Shown: positions 35,017 through 44,593, numbered from the stretch's first letter. The stretch: 64,000 nucleotides of DNA from CAWINY01 sp963837635 (GCA_963837635.1 CAWINY010000006.1:1-64000); one strand, 5' to 3'. Notes: generated from the sequence alone by a model not told the origin. Numbers and translations: made by a program.

Positions 35017-35143
35017 CTTACCGCGGATTTACACGGAAAAAGCACGGATCAACGCGGATTCTTAAAGGACTCCGGGAATCTCTTTAGAAGCAAAAATTCT
35101 GACCCGTTTCGATCCGTGTGCAATCCGTGTAATCCGCGGTAAG
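35017..35143. repeat. 127-bp inverted repeat (CCGCGGATT family)
   Basis: CTTACCGCGGATT at 35017 pairs with AATCCGCGGTAAG ending at 35143; GATCCGTGT and ACACGGA stretches between extend the pairing. It sits between two convergent genes. A related part is at 41254-41297. Confidence 0.6.
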
Positions 35144-35152
35144 CAGTTCGGT

Positions 35153-36832
35153 TCACGCTGCCGCAAGGTTCTCTTGCGGCAGCAGCACGCCCGCTTTGCC
35201 GCGATACCAGCAATAATCCCGCAGTAGCCGTTGCTCTTCCTCTGAGATGCCGACGGCGGCGGCGGCCATCTTGCAGTAGCCCATCCGGAAAACGGTGTAC
35301 GCCAGCAAGTAGCCCGGCATGCGGCTTCCAGGATCGTCGCCGCTGGCCCGCCGATAGCGTTCGAGCAGGTAATCAGCAGCCTGACGCGGCAGGTCCCACT
35401 CGACGATCGCTCCGGCCAGGTCCCAAGCAATGTCCGTAGGGCCAGGAAAGAAGTGATCATCGCTATGATCCGCGGTGTCGGTCTTGAACAACCGTCCTTC
35501 CGGCGTGCGGATCCACTCCCAAGGCATCATGCGGCCATCCGCCAGGATGGGTTTCGGGCTGGCCAGAGCGGGCACTTCCAACTCCACGCCAAACTCTTGC
35601 GACACATTGAAGCGCAGCATGGTCTCCATCTCCGGCGCGTTCTGCGGGTCGCGGGACAGCAAGTGGGAAGCGCGGAAGGCGCAGTAGTCGGCCATGCGGT
35701 CAAGCACCTCGCGGCTGAGGGCGTCGCGGTCGGGGTCCCCAAAACGCGCCCCGCGTTTTGGGGCGGACAGCGGGCGGCCCTTGAGGACAGCGTAGCCGGC
35801 AAAGCCATTGGCATGGGCAAACGGCATCGGCCCGAAGCCGGCGTCGGCGACGCACTCGGCGCGCTGGTGCACCTCGGCTCCATAGCGTCCAAAGCCCTGG
35901 AAGCGATAGAGGGTGCGCTTGTCATCCGACCAGAACTTCAGCCGCTCCATCTGGACCCAGGAGGCGGGCCATTGCTCGCGGCTTGCGTAGGATTCTTCGC
36001 GCCAACCACCCCCGCCGATGTAGAGCCTTGCCGCTTGCGGCAAACGTGAATTCTTCGCCACGTAGCAGGTACGGTAACTCTGCCAGCGAGCGGCCCCCTC
36101 GCGCGCGCGAAGCTGGCTGAGATCGGGCTGGCGGCTGCACAGGAACCGGATTCTCTCGCGATCCACGCCTGCCGCGAGCAGCGCATCCCCCACGGAAAGG
36201 AATGACGAGCCGCTCATTCCCGGGCCTTCGTCCACTACCAGAAAGTCCGCCCCCTGGGCCAGGTGTGCGTTGATCCAGGGCAATTGCTCGGGAGCAAACT
36301 GGGTTCGCCGGTCATAGGGATGTCCAACGGGGCGCACGGTCATACGGCTGGCACGGATGCCGCGGCGCTCCAGCGCAGCGGCGACGACGGCGCTCAAGGT
36401 TGTCCCAATGCTGCGAATGCCGACTACCGCGGCGGGGCGTGTCTCGAGCGGCAGAGCCGCGGCGAGATCGGCAAAGTCGAGCGGATGCAGCGCGTAGTAG
36501 GCAAACCCCTCCGCCGGGGAGACGTGGACTTCCTCCGGCGCGTGGGCAAGATCAACCACCGGCAAGCAGACCGGTTCTTCTTCTTGCGGACAGATCAACA
36601 GGCGGGCGGCGGCTTCGGTCAAAGCCGTCAGATTTCCGTCGTTGTATCCGGCATCGGCCAGGCCACACTCGAGTTCACCCGCGCGCAGCAGCAGGTTCAG
36701 CGCCGCTTCATACTGGCAAGAGTGAGTAGTACATGCCGCGATCGCTTCTTGCAGGCCGGCAACCAGAGTAGCTGTGCGCAGGCAGCGACGCCCGTCCCGG
36801 AAGACGTACATGTTCCAGGCGTTGTCGTTCAT
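35153..36832 (-). CDS. Unusual phosphoribosyltransferase-kinase-like protein
   Basis: 559 residues, no signal peptide. The N-terminal half contains a phosphoribosyltransferase signature: a first strand and loop AVVGIRSIGTTLSAVVAAAL, and a PRPP-loop-like DFLVVDEGPGMSGSSFLSVG (acidic pair before a G-rich S/T stretch). The C-terminal half (about 400-500) resembles an aminoglycoside/choline-kinase-type catalytic core: LADGRMMPWEWIRTP, GRLFKTDTADHSDDHFFPG and DIAWDLAGAIVEW, the GD-x-A-W-D-L-A-like end. I know of no named family with both. The ATG at 36832 lies four bases past the stop of a small gene, so the two form an operon. Substrate and reaction are unknown. Confidence 0.6.
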   Translation of the reverse strand: MNDNAWNMYVFRDGRRCLRTATLVAGLQEAIAACTTHSCQYEAALNLLLRAGELECGLADAGYNDGNLTALTEAAARLLICPQEEEPVCLPVVDLAHAPEEVHVSPAEGFAYYALHPLDFADLAAALPLETRPAAVVGIRSIGTTLSAVVAAALERRGIRASRMTVRPVGHPYDRRTQFAPEQLPWINAHLAQGADFLVVDEGPGMSGSSFLSVGDALLAAGVDRERIRFLCSRQPDLSQLRAREGAARWQSYRTCYVAKNSRLPQAARLYIGGGGWREESYASREQWPASWVQMERLKFWSDDKRTLYRFQGFGRYGAEVHQRAECVADAGFGPMPFAHANGFAGYAVLKGRPLSAPKRGARFGDPDRDALSREVLDRMADYCAFRASHLLSRDPQNAPEMETMLRFNVSQEFGVELEVPALASPKPILADGRMMPWEWIRTPEGRLFKTDTADHSDDHFFPGPTDIAWDLAGAIVEWDLPRQAADYLLERYRRASGDDPGSRMPGYLLAYTVFRMGYCKMAAAAVGISEEEQRLLRDYCWYRGKAGVLLPQENLAAA

Positions 36833-36836
36833 GGGA

Positions 36837-37061
36837 CTAGGCGGCTTCCTTCTTCGCTCCGCGCGGCGAACGCGAGACGTCGCCCTCTTTGTCGATAAAG
36901 TACAGGTATTTGTTGTCGCGGTCGACGGCGCGTTCCACCAGCACCTTGGCTTCGCCCTCGCCGGATTTTGGCTTCTGGCAGACGTTGCCGCTCCCATCAA
37001 TGTAGTAAAGGTATTTCTTGTAGTCCCGTTCCAGATTTAGTTTCTTGACCTTTTCCGTCAT
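36837..37061 (-). CDS. Small protein with two YLYxID repeats
   Basis: 74 residues with an internal duplication: KKYLYYIDGSGNVCQKPKSG (15-34) and NKYLYFIDKEGDVSRSPRG (50-68). Each unit looks like a pair of beta strands with a turn, so the protein may be a small beta fold that binds something or dimerises. No known family is recognised with confidence. It is rich in K and E. The ATG at 37061 starts directly after GGGTTTGCT. It ends four bases before the phosphoribosyltransferase-kinase gene, which implies coexpression. Confidence 0.7.
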   Translation of the reverse strand: MTEKVKKLNLERDYKKYLYYIDGSGNVCQKPKSGEGEAKVLVERAVDRDNKYLYFIDKEGDVSRSPRGAKKEAA

Positions 37062-37219
37062 AGCAAACCCGCTCGTGAGGAGTTGGATTCACGAGGCAAA
37101 CTGGCTGATGCCTGCTTACCCGTCTTGCGTAAGCAGTCGCTGATGAACGCAGATCAACGCTGATCAGCCGAAACTCGAGCGTAGCTCTGATTGGGGCGGG
37201 AAATGCATAGATTCTTCGT

Positions 37220-37250
37220 CCCACATCTGCCAACGGCAGGCAGATGTGGG
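37220..37250. repeat. CCCACATCTGCC hairpin
   Basis: CCCACATCTGCC (37220-37231) and GGCAGATGTGGG (37239-37250), perfect 12-bp stem with loop AACGGCA. It lies upstream of the small YLYxID gene. Confidence 0.75.
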
Positions 37251-37313
37251 GCACCGTCCGATTTTAAGAATGACAGGAAGGAGGAGCTATCGCCGTAATT
37301 TGCGGGACGCGAA

Positions 37314-38534
37314 CTATCGCCGGTGATGCCGCCGTCCGGCGACGGCATGGGATTTCGCTAGCTTGGCTTTGCGCGGGTGAGTGCCGCCCGCTTCTTTGGC
37401 GCGAGCGACGGCTGGTTTCTGCGGCTCCTCGCCGGGTGCGAGGGCCCGGCGCACCATAGGTCCGTTCATTTTGTATTTCTTGTCCACGTACTGGCCCGTG
37501 GCCTGGTCCTGCACGCGGACGGTGAACGTAGGCAGATCGCCTTCCTTGTCGAAGACCTCGTGGCCCACCTGCACTGGAAACACCCCGGTCAGGCTTCTTT
37601 CCCGATACGCCGTCTCGTAGCGATGGCGATGCACGTTCCAGGTGAAGACGCGCAACTGGTTGAAGTCGAAAGGCAGCCCGTCTTTATTCTCGGTCGCCAG
37701 CACCAGATATTGCGGGACTTGCCGATTCTGTTCGGCATCCATCACCTGGTTCAGGATCGGGCTGGCGACGATGCGCTGTCCTTCGGCATACTGCGCGATC
37801 TCCATCGGCACGTCGACGTCGATCATGCGCGCCAGCACCCAGCCCGCGCGCTTCTGCGAGTCGCGAACCAGGTACCAATCCTCGTAGACCAGCGGAGCGG
37901 GCGGCTTCTCGGGTTGCTTCCCGGAAGTGGTAAACGGTGCTGTCGCAACCGGGGCCACCTGGGGCTGAGTACTCGCCGCCTTCCCGGCGGCTTTCGAGTC
38001 GGGTTGGTTCGTCGCAGGGTTTGGAGCCTTCGGAATGGGCTTAGGTTGCGGCTTGGGCGCGGCGTTCTTCTCGGCGATGGCACGCTTCAGGATCTGGACT
38101 TTCTCGCCGCCGCCCAACTGGTACAAGTGCTCGGTTTCGCGGCCCGGGGTCAGGTGCAGGTTCAGCTCGAAGCGGGTTGCTCCCAACGCTTGAGCCGGGA
38201 CATTAGCGTTGTCCTGGGCTAATTTGTCGAAACCCTCATGGATCGCGGGATCGACCAGGAAGCGCACCTCCACCCATCCTTCCTGGCCGCCGCTGGTGCG
38301 GATGCGGACAAAACGCTTGCTTTTCTCCAGGATTTCGACCCGTTCGCCGTTCTTGATGACCGCGACCTTGTTGTAAATGGTGGACAGCCGGTCGCGAACG
38401 TTCACCTGGGGCGCGGCAACGTAGGCGTATTCGGAGAGGAGGTGCCCGCCGCCATGTTTGCATCCCGCCGCGAACAGAAGAACGACGAACGCCACCACCC
38501 ACGCGGCAACGCGAAATGGACGAGAAGACCTCAC
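37314..38534 (-). CDS. SH3-domain lipoprotein
   Basis: About 406 residues. A signal peptide with lipobox (AFVVLLFAAGC, cysteine near residue 25) marks an exported lipoprotein. Two bacterial SH3 domains follow: residues about 38-95 (VNVRDRLSTIYNKVAVIKNG, VRIRTSGGQEGWVEVRFLV) and about 215-235 (YEDWYLVRDSQKRAGWVLARM) after a P/K/A-rich linker. The C-terminal third is a beta-rich region with HRHRYETAYRERSLTGVFPV. SH3b proteins bind cell-wall peptides or partner proteins. GTG at 38534 is chosen because the signal peptide begins RSSRPFRVA; the upstream TTG start at 38582 adds an unconvincing stretch. Confidence 0.8.
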   Translation of the reverse strand: MRSSRPFRVAAWVVAFVVLLFAAGCKHGGGHLLSEYAYVAAPQVNVRDRLSTIYNKVAVIKNGERVEILEKSKRFVRIRTSGGQEGWVEVRFLVDPAIHEGFDKLAQDNANVPAQALGATRFELNLHLTPGRETEHLYQLGGGEKVQILKRAIAEKNAAPKPQPKPIPKAPNPATNQPDSKAAGKAASTQPQVAPVATAPFTTSGKQPEKPPAPLVYEDWYLVRDSQKRAGWVLARMIDVDVPMEIAQYAEGQRIVASPILNQVMDAEQNRQVPQYLVLATENKDGLPFDFNQLRVFTWNVHRHRYETAYRERSLTGVFPVQVGHEVFDKEGDLPTFTVRVQDQATGQYVDKKYKMNGPMVRRALAPGEEPQKPAVARAKEAGGTHPRKAKLAKSHAVAGRRHHRR

Positions 38535-38626
38535 GAGTGTTGAAATCACTATAGCAGCCTGGGTAATTGGGTTAATTTGCAATTTGTAATTTGCAATTTC
38601 TTAGCAGTAGTGACGGCGCAGACTTG

Positions 38627-38998
38627 CTATGCAAAAACGCGATAAACCCGACTGAGTTCTTCGGTCCAGAACTTGTCCAGATCGGAAATATCGCGTCCCA
38701 AGACTTTAGCCAAATTGAAAAAGCCTGTACCCGGCCGATAGTCTTTCATGTGAACGACCAGCACCGAAATCATCCCTTTGCCGCCCGCATCCGATTCTTC
38801 GGAAAGCTGATCTAATAAGCGATGAAAATCATGGTCATCAGGTTGAAAGTTGATAGAGGCAATTTTGCGTGTTAGTTCACTGTAGAAGATCAGTTTGCTG
38901 GCTTTAGCGATTTCCACAAGCACGGCCTGTGTCTCTGCCTTCGCTGCATCCCAAGCCTCGCGCTTGTGGCCCCAGGTCGGAAGCGGCTGCATAGCCAT
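38627..38998 (-). CDS. Conserved-looking hypothetical protein
   Basis: 123 residues, soluble, with helices WDAAKAETQAVLVEIAKAS and FYSELTRKIASINFQPD, and strands GMISVLVVHMKD. The composition and a well-spaced frame with ATG at 38998 look genuine, but I cannot name a family. The middle DDHDFHRLLDQLSEESDAGGKG suggests a winged-helix-like or small regulatory domain. Neighbours give no clue. Confidence 0.6.
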   Translation of the reverse strand: MAMQPLPTWGHKREAWDAAKAETQAVLVEIAKASKLIFYSELTRKIASINFQPDDHDFHRLLDQLSEESDAGGKGMISVLVVHMKDYRPGTGFFNLAKVLGRDISDLDKFWTEELSRVYRVFA

Positions 38999-39117
38999 CC
39001 CTCCTCCTCAGGCTGGAAATAATAGCAGGTTAGATATCCCAAAAACTCGCAACTGTTCGAGTCACCGAAACGCGCGGGCAATTCACAAATTACAAATTGC
39101 CAAATTACAAATCTTCG

Positions 39118-39552
39118 CTACTGCTTCCGGTTGGCCGCCTTGGCAATGCGCTCGTCGATGGGTTTGCGGCCGGCGAAGCCCTCTTCCAGCCCATGCCAGT
39201 GGGCCACGGTCGGCTCGCCCAACTTCCAGCACAGCAGGATGAGTTCCTTATCCACCAGGCAGGGGAAATCCAGTAAACCGATATCGAGATCCTTGACCTG
39301 CACTCCGGTCGCGTGGATCTCCGCGACTGCGTCCTTGGCGCGCTGCGCGAGCTTGTCCTGTTCGGCCTTGCGCTTGGAAAGCGCGGGCACGTCCAGCAGA
39401 CAGCCGCCGGTGACGAACACCCGCGCGCGCACCTGGTTGAATTCATCGTCGATCTGCTCGATCTCGGACTTGGCCTGCATCGCCGCGCGCAGCAGGCCTT
39501 CCAGGACCGGCAGCAGCTCCTGCGCTTCCCGTAATGTGAAGGTGCGATCCAT
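39118..39552 (-). CDS. DUF2203 family protein
   Basis: 144 residues matching DUF2203: an N-terminal helix TLREAQELLPVLEGLLRAAMQ, a charged coiled stretch, then DIGLLDFPCLVDKELILLCW and the end WKLGEPTVAHWHGLEEGFAGR. The family is a short protein of unknown function found in many soil bacteria. The ATG at 39552 starts MDRTFTLREA, as in relatives. It lies between two repeat-rich gaps. Confidence 0.88.
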   Translation of the reverse strand: MDRTFTLREAQELLPVLEGLLRAAMQAKSEIEQIDDEFNQVRARVFVTGGCLLDVPALSKRKAEQDKLAQRAKDAVAEIHATGVQVKDLDIGLLDFPCLVDKELILLCWKLGEPTVAHWHGLEEGFAGRKPIDERIAKAANRKQ

Positions 39553-39559
39553 ACCGTCA

Positions 39560-39728
39560 GTGGCCAGTGATCAGTAGGCAGTGGCCAGTTCTCGGTGATC
39601 CCTGTGATGAGACAGCCATTGCAAACCCATTGTCACACGAAAACGAATCATCGGACGCCTCGCTAGGATCACGGGTCTAACCACTGATCACCGGCCACTA
39701 GCAAATTACTGACTGACCACTGACCACT
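39560..39728. repeat. CAGTGGCCAGTGATCAG-type direct/inverted repeats
   Basis: The stretch holds repeats such as CAGTGGCCAGT (twice near 39560-39592), CTGATCACCGG, ACTGACCACTGACC. They pair imperfectly with each other across the gap. No gene lies here. Confidence 0.45.
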
Positions 39729-39729
39729 T

Positions 39730-40843
39730 CTACTGGATCTCCAGCATGCGGTCCAGAGCCACGCGGGCCCAGTGCTTCACTTCGTCCCGCACTACGATAC
39801 GGTTTACCACGTTGCCTTCCACCAGGTTCTCCAGCACCCAGCACAGGTGCTGGGGTGAGATGCGGAACATGGTGGTGCACAGGCACCCGGAATCGTCCAG
39901 CGTGATCACCTTCTTGCCCTGCTCGGCGAACTCCCGGCCCATGCGGTTCACCAGGTGGATCTCCGTGCCGACGGCGAACATGCTGCCTGCCGGCGCATCC
40001 CGGATGATCTTGAGCAGCCGCTCGGTCGATCCCATGCCGTCAGCCTTCTGGCAAACCTCCAACCGGCACTCCGGATGCACGATCACTTGGATGCCGGGAT
40101 AGCGCGCGCGCACTTGATCCACATGCTCCGGCAAGAACCGCAGGTGGACCGAGCAATGCCCCTTCCACAGAATGACCTTCGCCGCGCGCAGCCGATCCGG
40201 GGTCAACCCGCCCATCGGCAGGTTCGGATCCCAGACCACCATTTCGTTCAGCGGAATGCCGAGCGCATAGCCGCTATTGCGGCCCAGGTGCTGGTCGGGT
40301 AGGAAGAAGATCTTCTCGTTGCGCGCCAAGCCCCAGCGGAAGGCGCTCTGCGCGTTGGAGGAGGTGCAGACCAAGCCGCCGCGCTCGCCGCAGAAAGCCT
40401 TGATGTCCGCAGTGGAATTCACGTAGGTCATGGGCGTGATGCCCTTGACCCAAGTCTGTGGTCAGCCCCATGGCGACCCACTGCTCCCAGGCGTCTTCCA
40501 CCTGGGTGATTTCAGCCATGTCGGCCATCGAGCAGCCCGCATTGAGGTCGGGCAGGATGCTGAGTTGTCCGGAGCGCGCCAGAATATCCGCGCTCTCCGC
40601 CATGAAGTGAACGCCGCAGAACACGATGAAACTGGCCTGCGCCCGTGCCGCCGCCTGCGCCAGCTTGTAGCTGTCGCCGCGGAAATCGGCAAAGCGGATC
40701 ACCTCATCGCGCTGATAATGATGTCCGAGAATGACCACATCGTGGCCAAGTTTCTCCTTGGCGGCCGCAATGCGGTCGTCCATGGAGTAGTCAGGCAGGA
40801 CAAGATAGTTGTCCAGTGAACAAGTCGTGGTTGCTGTCGCCAA
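39730..40843 (-). pseudogene. nadA: Quinolinate synthase gene with a single-base frameshift
   Basis: The minus strand from 40843 reads MATATTTCSLDNYLVLPDYS, then VILGHHYQRDEVIRFADF, SFIVFCGVHFMAESADILA, DLNAGCSMADMA up to GLTTDLGQG, and after one extra base (g40441) the next frame continues ITPMTYVNSTADIKAF, then HPECRLEV and DDSGCLCTTMFRISP to 39730. Both halves match NadA, which with NadB makes quinolinate from iminoaspartate and dihydroxyacetone phosphate and carries a [4Fe-4S] cluster on three Cys (here in FCG, HPEC and GCLC). Total length, about 370 residues, is complete. A one-base error or a true frameshift inactivates it; start TTG at 40843. Confidence 0.85.
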
Positions 40844-41308
40844 CTTTTCTCACTCGCTTTCAGTTCCTTTGCGGAACGGGGGTGTTGAAAGCATCTGCCG
40901 GCTCCAGCAGATCCACTGCGCTTGTTCCGGGGATCTCGGCACGCTTGGCGTATCGAGGTGGAACTCAGGCGCCCGACCTGCGGGGTGTTGAAGCCTGCAG
41001 TTGTTCCTAAGAACTTCTCAGTTCTATTGATGCCATTCGGGCCACGACGACTCATCGCCGCCAGCCGCCAGGCAACTTACAGTATTGTTACAAAGCCACC
41101 CGGCAGGTGCAACAAGCAATCGCGGGACTGCAAAAAAATCAGCCAAAGAGCCAAAGATCCACAGAGGACACAGAGCAAGAACAAACCACGGGTTCGCATT
41201 TCGCCCGTTCTATGTTCCTCGGTGTCTGTGCCCCTGTGGCAGGTTTTCTGATCTGTTCCGCGCAAATCCGTTTTTGATCCGTGAAATCCGCGGCAAGTCT
41301 TTTTGGAG
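40844..41308. other. Intergenic spacer with repeats
   Basis: 465 bases without a gene. Direct/inverted fragments such as AAATCCGTTTTTGATCCGTGAAATCCGCGG (41266-41295, given here in shortened form as CCGTG ... CCGCGG) resemble the palindrome at 35017-35143. Confidence 0.4.
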
Positions 41309-42370
41309 TCAGCCGCCGATGTGCACCATGCTGCGCGAGGCGGGCACAAAGTCCGGCTCGCCGATGTGGTGGCGCGGCTCCTTTTGCATCACCGTCTGGT
41401 AGATGAAATCGGAGAGTTCGTCATCCGTCTTTCCGGCCTGCATGCGCCCGGCGAGGTCATGCTCGAGGACGGAGAACAGGCAGGTGCGGATCTTGCCGTC
41501 GCTGGTCAGGCGGACCCGGCTGCAGTGGCCACAGAAGGGATGCGAAACCGGCGCGATGATGCCAAATTCTCCGACGCCATCCTCGAACGCGTAGCGGCGC
41601 GCCGTCTCGCTCAGCCCGTGCGGGATCTCCACCAGGGGCCGGAACGCAGCCATGCGTTCCAGGATCTCCTCCAGCCGGACCACCACGTCCATCGACCATA
41701 TGCGGTCTTCTTCCAGCGGCATGAACTCGATGAAGCGCACCATCACGCCTTCGTCGCGGGCAAACTGGCCGAAGGGAACGATCTGGTCCTCGTTGAAGCC
41801 GCGCAGCAGGACGCAGTTGACCTTGACCGGGTCCAGGCCTGCGCGCTTGGCCGCGCGCACTCCGGCTAGCACACTATGAAATCCGCCGTGCACCCGGGTA
41901 ATGCGCTCGAATCGCTCGGGCTCGACCGAATCCATGCTGACTGTGACCCGGGTCAGCCCGGCATCCTTGAGCGGTTGCGCCATCTCCGCCAGCAGGTGAC
42001 CGTTGGTGGTAACGGCAATCTCCAGCGGGTCGCCTTCCGGCGTGCGCAACTCGTGGAGATCGCGCACGAAGCCGACAATCCCCTTGCGCAGCAGAGGCTC
42101 GCCACCGGTCAGCCGTATCTTGCGGATGCCCATGGCCACAAACAGCCGAGCCATGCGCAAATAGTCGGCGAAGGGCAGCTCGGGAAACTGCGCGCCCACG
42201 TTGCCGGTGCGGCAATAGACGCACTTGTAATTGCAGCGGTCGGTGATGGCGATGCGCAGGTCGGTGATGTGGCGGCCGAATTTGTCGATCAACGGCGAAA
42301 TACTGCGCGCGGGAACGACACACGGCACAGCGGTATACGTGGAGGATTCGGATTGCACAATGGCTCGCAT
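41309..42370 (-). CDS. moaA: GTP 3',8-cyclase MoaA (molybdenum cofactor)
   Basis: 353 residues, radical-SAM protein. The C-x3-C-x2-C motif is C46-C50-C53 in ITDRCNYKCVYC; MRLTGGEPLL is conserved; the C-terminal second [4Fe-4S] site has FCGHCSRVRL and RTCLF; the chain ends MVHIGG with the GG tail typical of MoaA. It cyclises GTP with MoaC as the first step of molybdopterin synthesis. ATG at 42370 is preferred; longer in-frame frames reach 42580 but lie in the leader. A gap of about 210 bases upstream is long and may hold a structured leader, though no riboswitch was recognised. No other moa genes are in the window. Confidence 0.93.
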   Translation of the reverse strand: MRAIVQSESSTYTAVPCVVPARSISPLIDKFGRHITDLRIAITDRCNYKCVYCRTGNVGAQFPELPFADYLRMARLFVAMGIRKIRLTGGEPLLRKGIVGFVRDLHELRTPEGDPLEIAVTTNGHLLAEMAQPLKDAGLTRVTVSMDSVEPERFERITRVHGGFHSVLAGVRAAKRAGLDPVKVNCVLLRGFNEDQIVPFGQFARDEGVMVRFIEFMPLEEDRIWSMDVVVRLEEILERMAAFRPLVEIPHGLSETARRYAFEDGVGEFGIIAPVSHPFCGHCSRVRLTSDGKIRTCLFSVLEHDLAGRMQAGKTDDELSDFIYQTVMQKEPRHHIGEPDFVPASRSMVHIGG

Positions 42371-43181
42371 CACAACTTCTTCAGGTGGTGAAGCGAGACA
42401 GCCCCCGCGTCGGCATCCAGCCCAACAAGTTCGCTGGACACAATTGCCGAGGGTCGGAAAAGTGTTCCCTTTCCAAACACGGGAGGCGCCGGCGTTTCCA
42501 CCTGCACCCGGGTCTGTGCCAAGCACAGACACAGCCACCGCAGCCAGGGTATGCCCGAAGGCTAAGGCGGTCGGAAACAATAGCTGATTATACGATGGGG
42601 TCAGGCAAAGACAAACCCTCGGGCAACAGGTATCAGGTATCAGGCTTCAGTCTTTTGGCATCGTGAATTGCCGGTGGCCAAGTTGTGGGGCGATATCGAT
42701 GCGATAGCTAGTGGCTGGTGGCTGGTACCTGTTACCCGCTACCTGATACCGATCCCGCAACCCGGCAAAATCCCGCTTGCGCCCATCATTTTTTCTCCTT
42801 TTACTTTTAACGCGATTTACCTGATTATGTTGATCGTGATTTGAGGGCGGCTAGCCGTGCCTCGGATCAATCGCAAACGTGGCGATTTAAGGCAACTTGC
42901 TCCACGTTAAAAACTGCTAAAGAGCTGTGGCTGCGTTCTCCTTCCCAACCAGCGTTCCGCCGGTTGGATTCCCCGAACGCCTCCCGCACTTTGGCGGGAG
43001 GACCCCCTGATGAATCGTTCTCCGTATTCCGTTCTCCGTTCGGCACGGATCAAGTTCTCCGGCATCGTACAAAGCAGACCCCACGGGGAACGTGGAACGG
43101 AAAACGGAGAACGGATCGCGGGGTAGAATGCAGGACTCACGTGCCATAGGACAGTTTTAGCGACATATTGAAGGAGTGACA
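42371..43181. other. Leader of moaA and spacer before metY, with repeats
   Basis: Holds direct/inverted repeats of GGTATCAGG (42626-42752) and CCGTTCTCCGTT/AACGGAGAACGG (43032-43113). The moaA 5' part has several GC stems, for example GTGTTTGGAAAG with its complement near 42454-42475, but no known riboswitch match. Confidence 0.45.
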
Positions 43182-44495
43182 ATGTCGAATCAGGAAAAGA
43201 AGCTGGGCTTCGCTACCCTGGCGGTGCAAGCGGGCCAGCAGGCGGACCCCGCAACCAAGTCGCGCGCGGTGCCCATTTATCAGACCACCTCCTACGTCTT
43301 CGACGACGCGGATCATGCCGCCCGGCTCTTCGCCCTCAAGGAGTTCGGCAATATCTATACGCGCATCATGAATCCGACCACCGACGTCTTCGAGAAGCGC
43401 ATTGCCGCGCTGGAAGGCGGGGCGGCCGGCCTGGCAACCGCCTCGGGGCAGTCGGCCGCGACCCTCATAGTCACCACGCTGGCGAAGGCTGGCGAGGAGA
43501 TCGTCTCCACCACTTCGTTGTATGGCGGCACCTACAACCTGTTCCATTACACCCTGCCCAAACTGGGGATCACGGTGCGCTTCGTGGATGCCGACGACTT
43601 CGCCGGACTGGAACGGGCGATCAACGACAAGACTAAGGCGCTATATACCGAAACGCTCGGCAATCCCAAGCTGGACATCGTGGACCTGGAAAAGCTCGCC
43701 TCCATTGCCCACGCCCATCAGCTCCCCCTGGTGGTTGACAATACGAGTGCTTCGCCGGCGTTGGTCCGGCCAATCGAGTGGGGCGCCGACATCGTCTTCA
43801 GCTCGGCGACCAAGTTTATCGGCGGACATGGGACCTCGATTGGCGGCATCATTGTGGATGGCGGCAAGTTCGACTGGAAGGCGTCCGGACGCTTCCCCGA
43901 CTTTGTCGATCCCGACCCGTCGTACCACGGCATCTCCTATACCGAAGCCTTCGGGCCGCTGGCGTTCATCATCAAGGCGCGAGTGCAGGGACTGCGAGAT
44001 ACGGGCGCGGCTCTATCGCCGTTCAATGCCTTTCTGTTGTTGCAGGGCGCCGAGACCCTCCACCTGCGGATGGAACGCCATTGCGAGAACGCGCTGGCAG
44101 TCGCCCAATTCCTGCAGAAGCATCCGAATGTCACCTGGGTCAACTATCCCGGACTCCCCACCAGTCCGTACTACGCGCGCGCGCAGAAGTATCTGTCTGG
44201 TGGCGCGGGAGCGCTGGTCACCTTTGGCATCCGCGGCGGATACGAGGCCGGCAAGACGTTCATCAACTCGCTTTCGCTGTTCAGCTTGCTGGCGAATATC
44301 GGGGACGCCAAGTCGCTGGTGATCCATCCCGCCTCAACCACCCATCAGCAGTTGAGCTCCGAGGAACAAGAGGCAACCGGCGTCACGCCGGATCTGGTCC
44401 GCCTCTCGGTGGGGATTGAGGACATCAAGGACATCATCGCAGACCTGGACCAGGCGCTGCAGACGACCGCGGCTGCCAGCAGCGCCAAAGCGTGA
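43182..44495 (+). CDS. metY: O-acetylhomoserine / O-acetylserine sulfhydrylase
   Basis: 437 residues of the Cys/Met-metabolism PLP family. GFATLAVQAGQQADPATKS opens the typical sulfhydrylase N-terminus; YTRIMNPTTDVFEKRIAALEGG and FSSATKFIGGHGTSIGG carry the PLP lysine K211; the length and GHG-x-SIGG fit MetY/CysD-like O-acetylhomoserine sulfhydrylases rather than MetB/MetC (about 390). It makes homocysteine (or cysteine) from the acetylated amino acid and sulfide. ATG at 43182 with AAGGAGTGACA upstream is a clear start. It is a single gene. Confidence 0.92.
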   Translation: MSNQEKKLGFATLAVQAGQQADPATKSRAVPIYQTTSYVFDDADHAARLFALKEFGNIYTRIMNPTTDVFEKRIAALEGGAAGLATASGQSAATLIVTTLAKAGEEIVSTTSLYGGTYNLFHYTLPKLGITVRFVDADDFAGLERAINDKTKALYTETLGNPKLDIVDLEKLASIAHAHQLPLVVDNTSASPALVRPIEWGADIVFSSATKFIGGHGTSIGGIIVDGGKFDWKASGRFPDFVDPDPSYHGISYTEAFGPLAFIIKARVQGLRDTGAALSPFNAFLLLQGAETLHLRMERHCENALAVAQFLQKHPNVTWVNYPGLPTSPYYARAQKYLSGGAGALVTFGIRGGYEAGKTFINSLSLFSLLANIGDAKSLVIHPASTTHQQLSSEEQEATGVTPDLVRLSVGIEDIKDIIADLDQALQTTAAASSAKA

Positions 44496-44560
44496 GGGCA
44501 TGTCATCCTGACGGGCACATGGTTTTTTCGGCCCACCAGTCGAGATGAAGTCGGAGGGTG

Positions 44561-44593
44561 CCCTACATCTGCCTGCTTTGGGCAGATGTGGGG
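44561..44593. repeat. CCTACATCTGCC hairpin
   Basis: CCCTACATCTGCC (44561-44573) pairs with GGCAGATGTGGGG after TGCTTTG; one mismatch. Same family as the hairpin at 33718. It lies between metY and the next convergent gene, so it may double as a terminator. Confidence 0.65.

Noticed and set aside
42371..42600. Possible molybdenum-cofactor or cobalamin riboswitch upstream of moaA
   Set aside because: GC stems are present but neither the Moco-RNA nor the cobalamin core sequence could be found.
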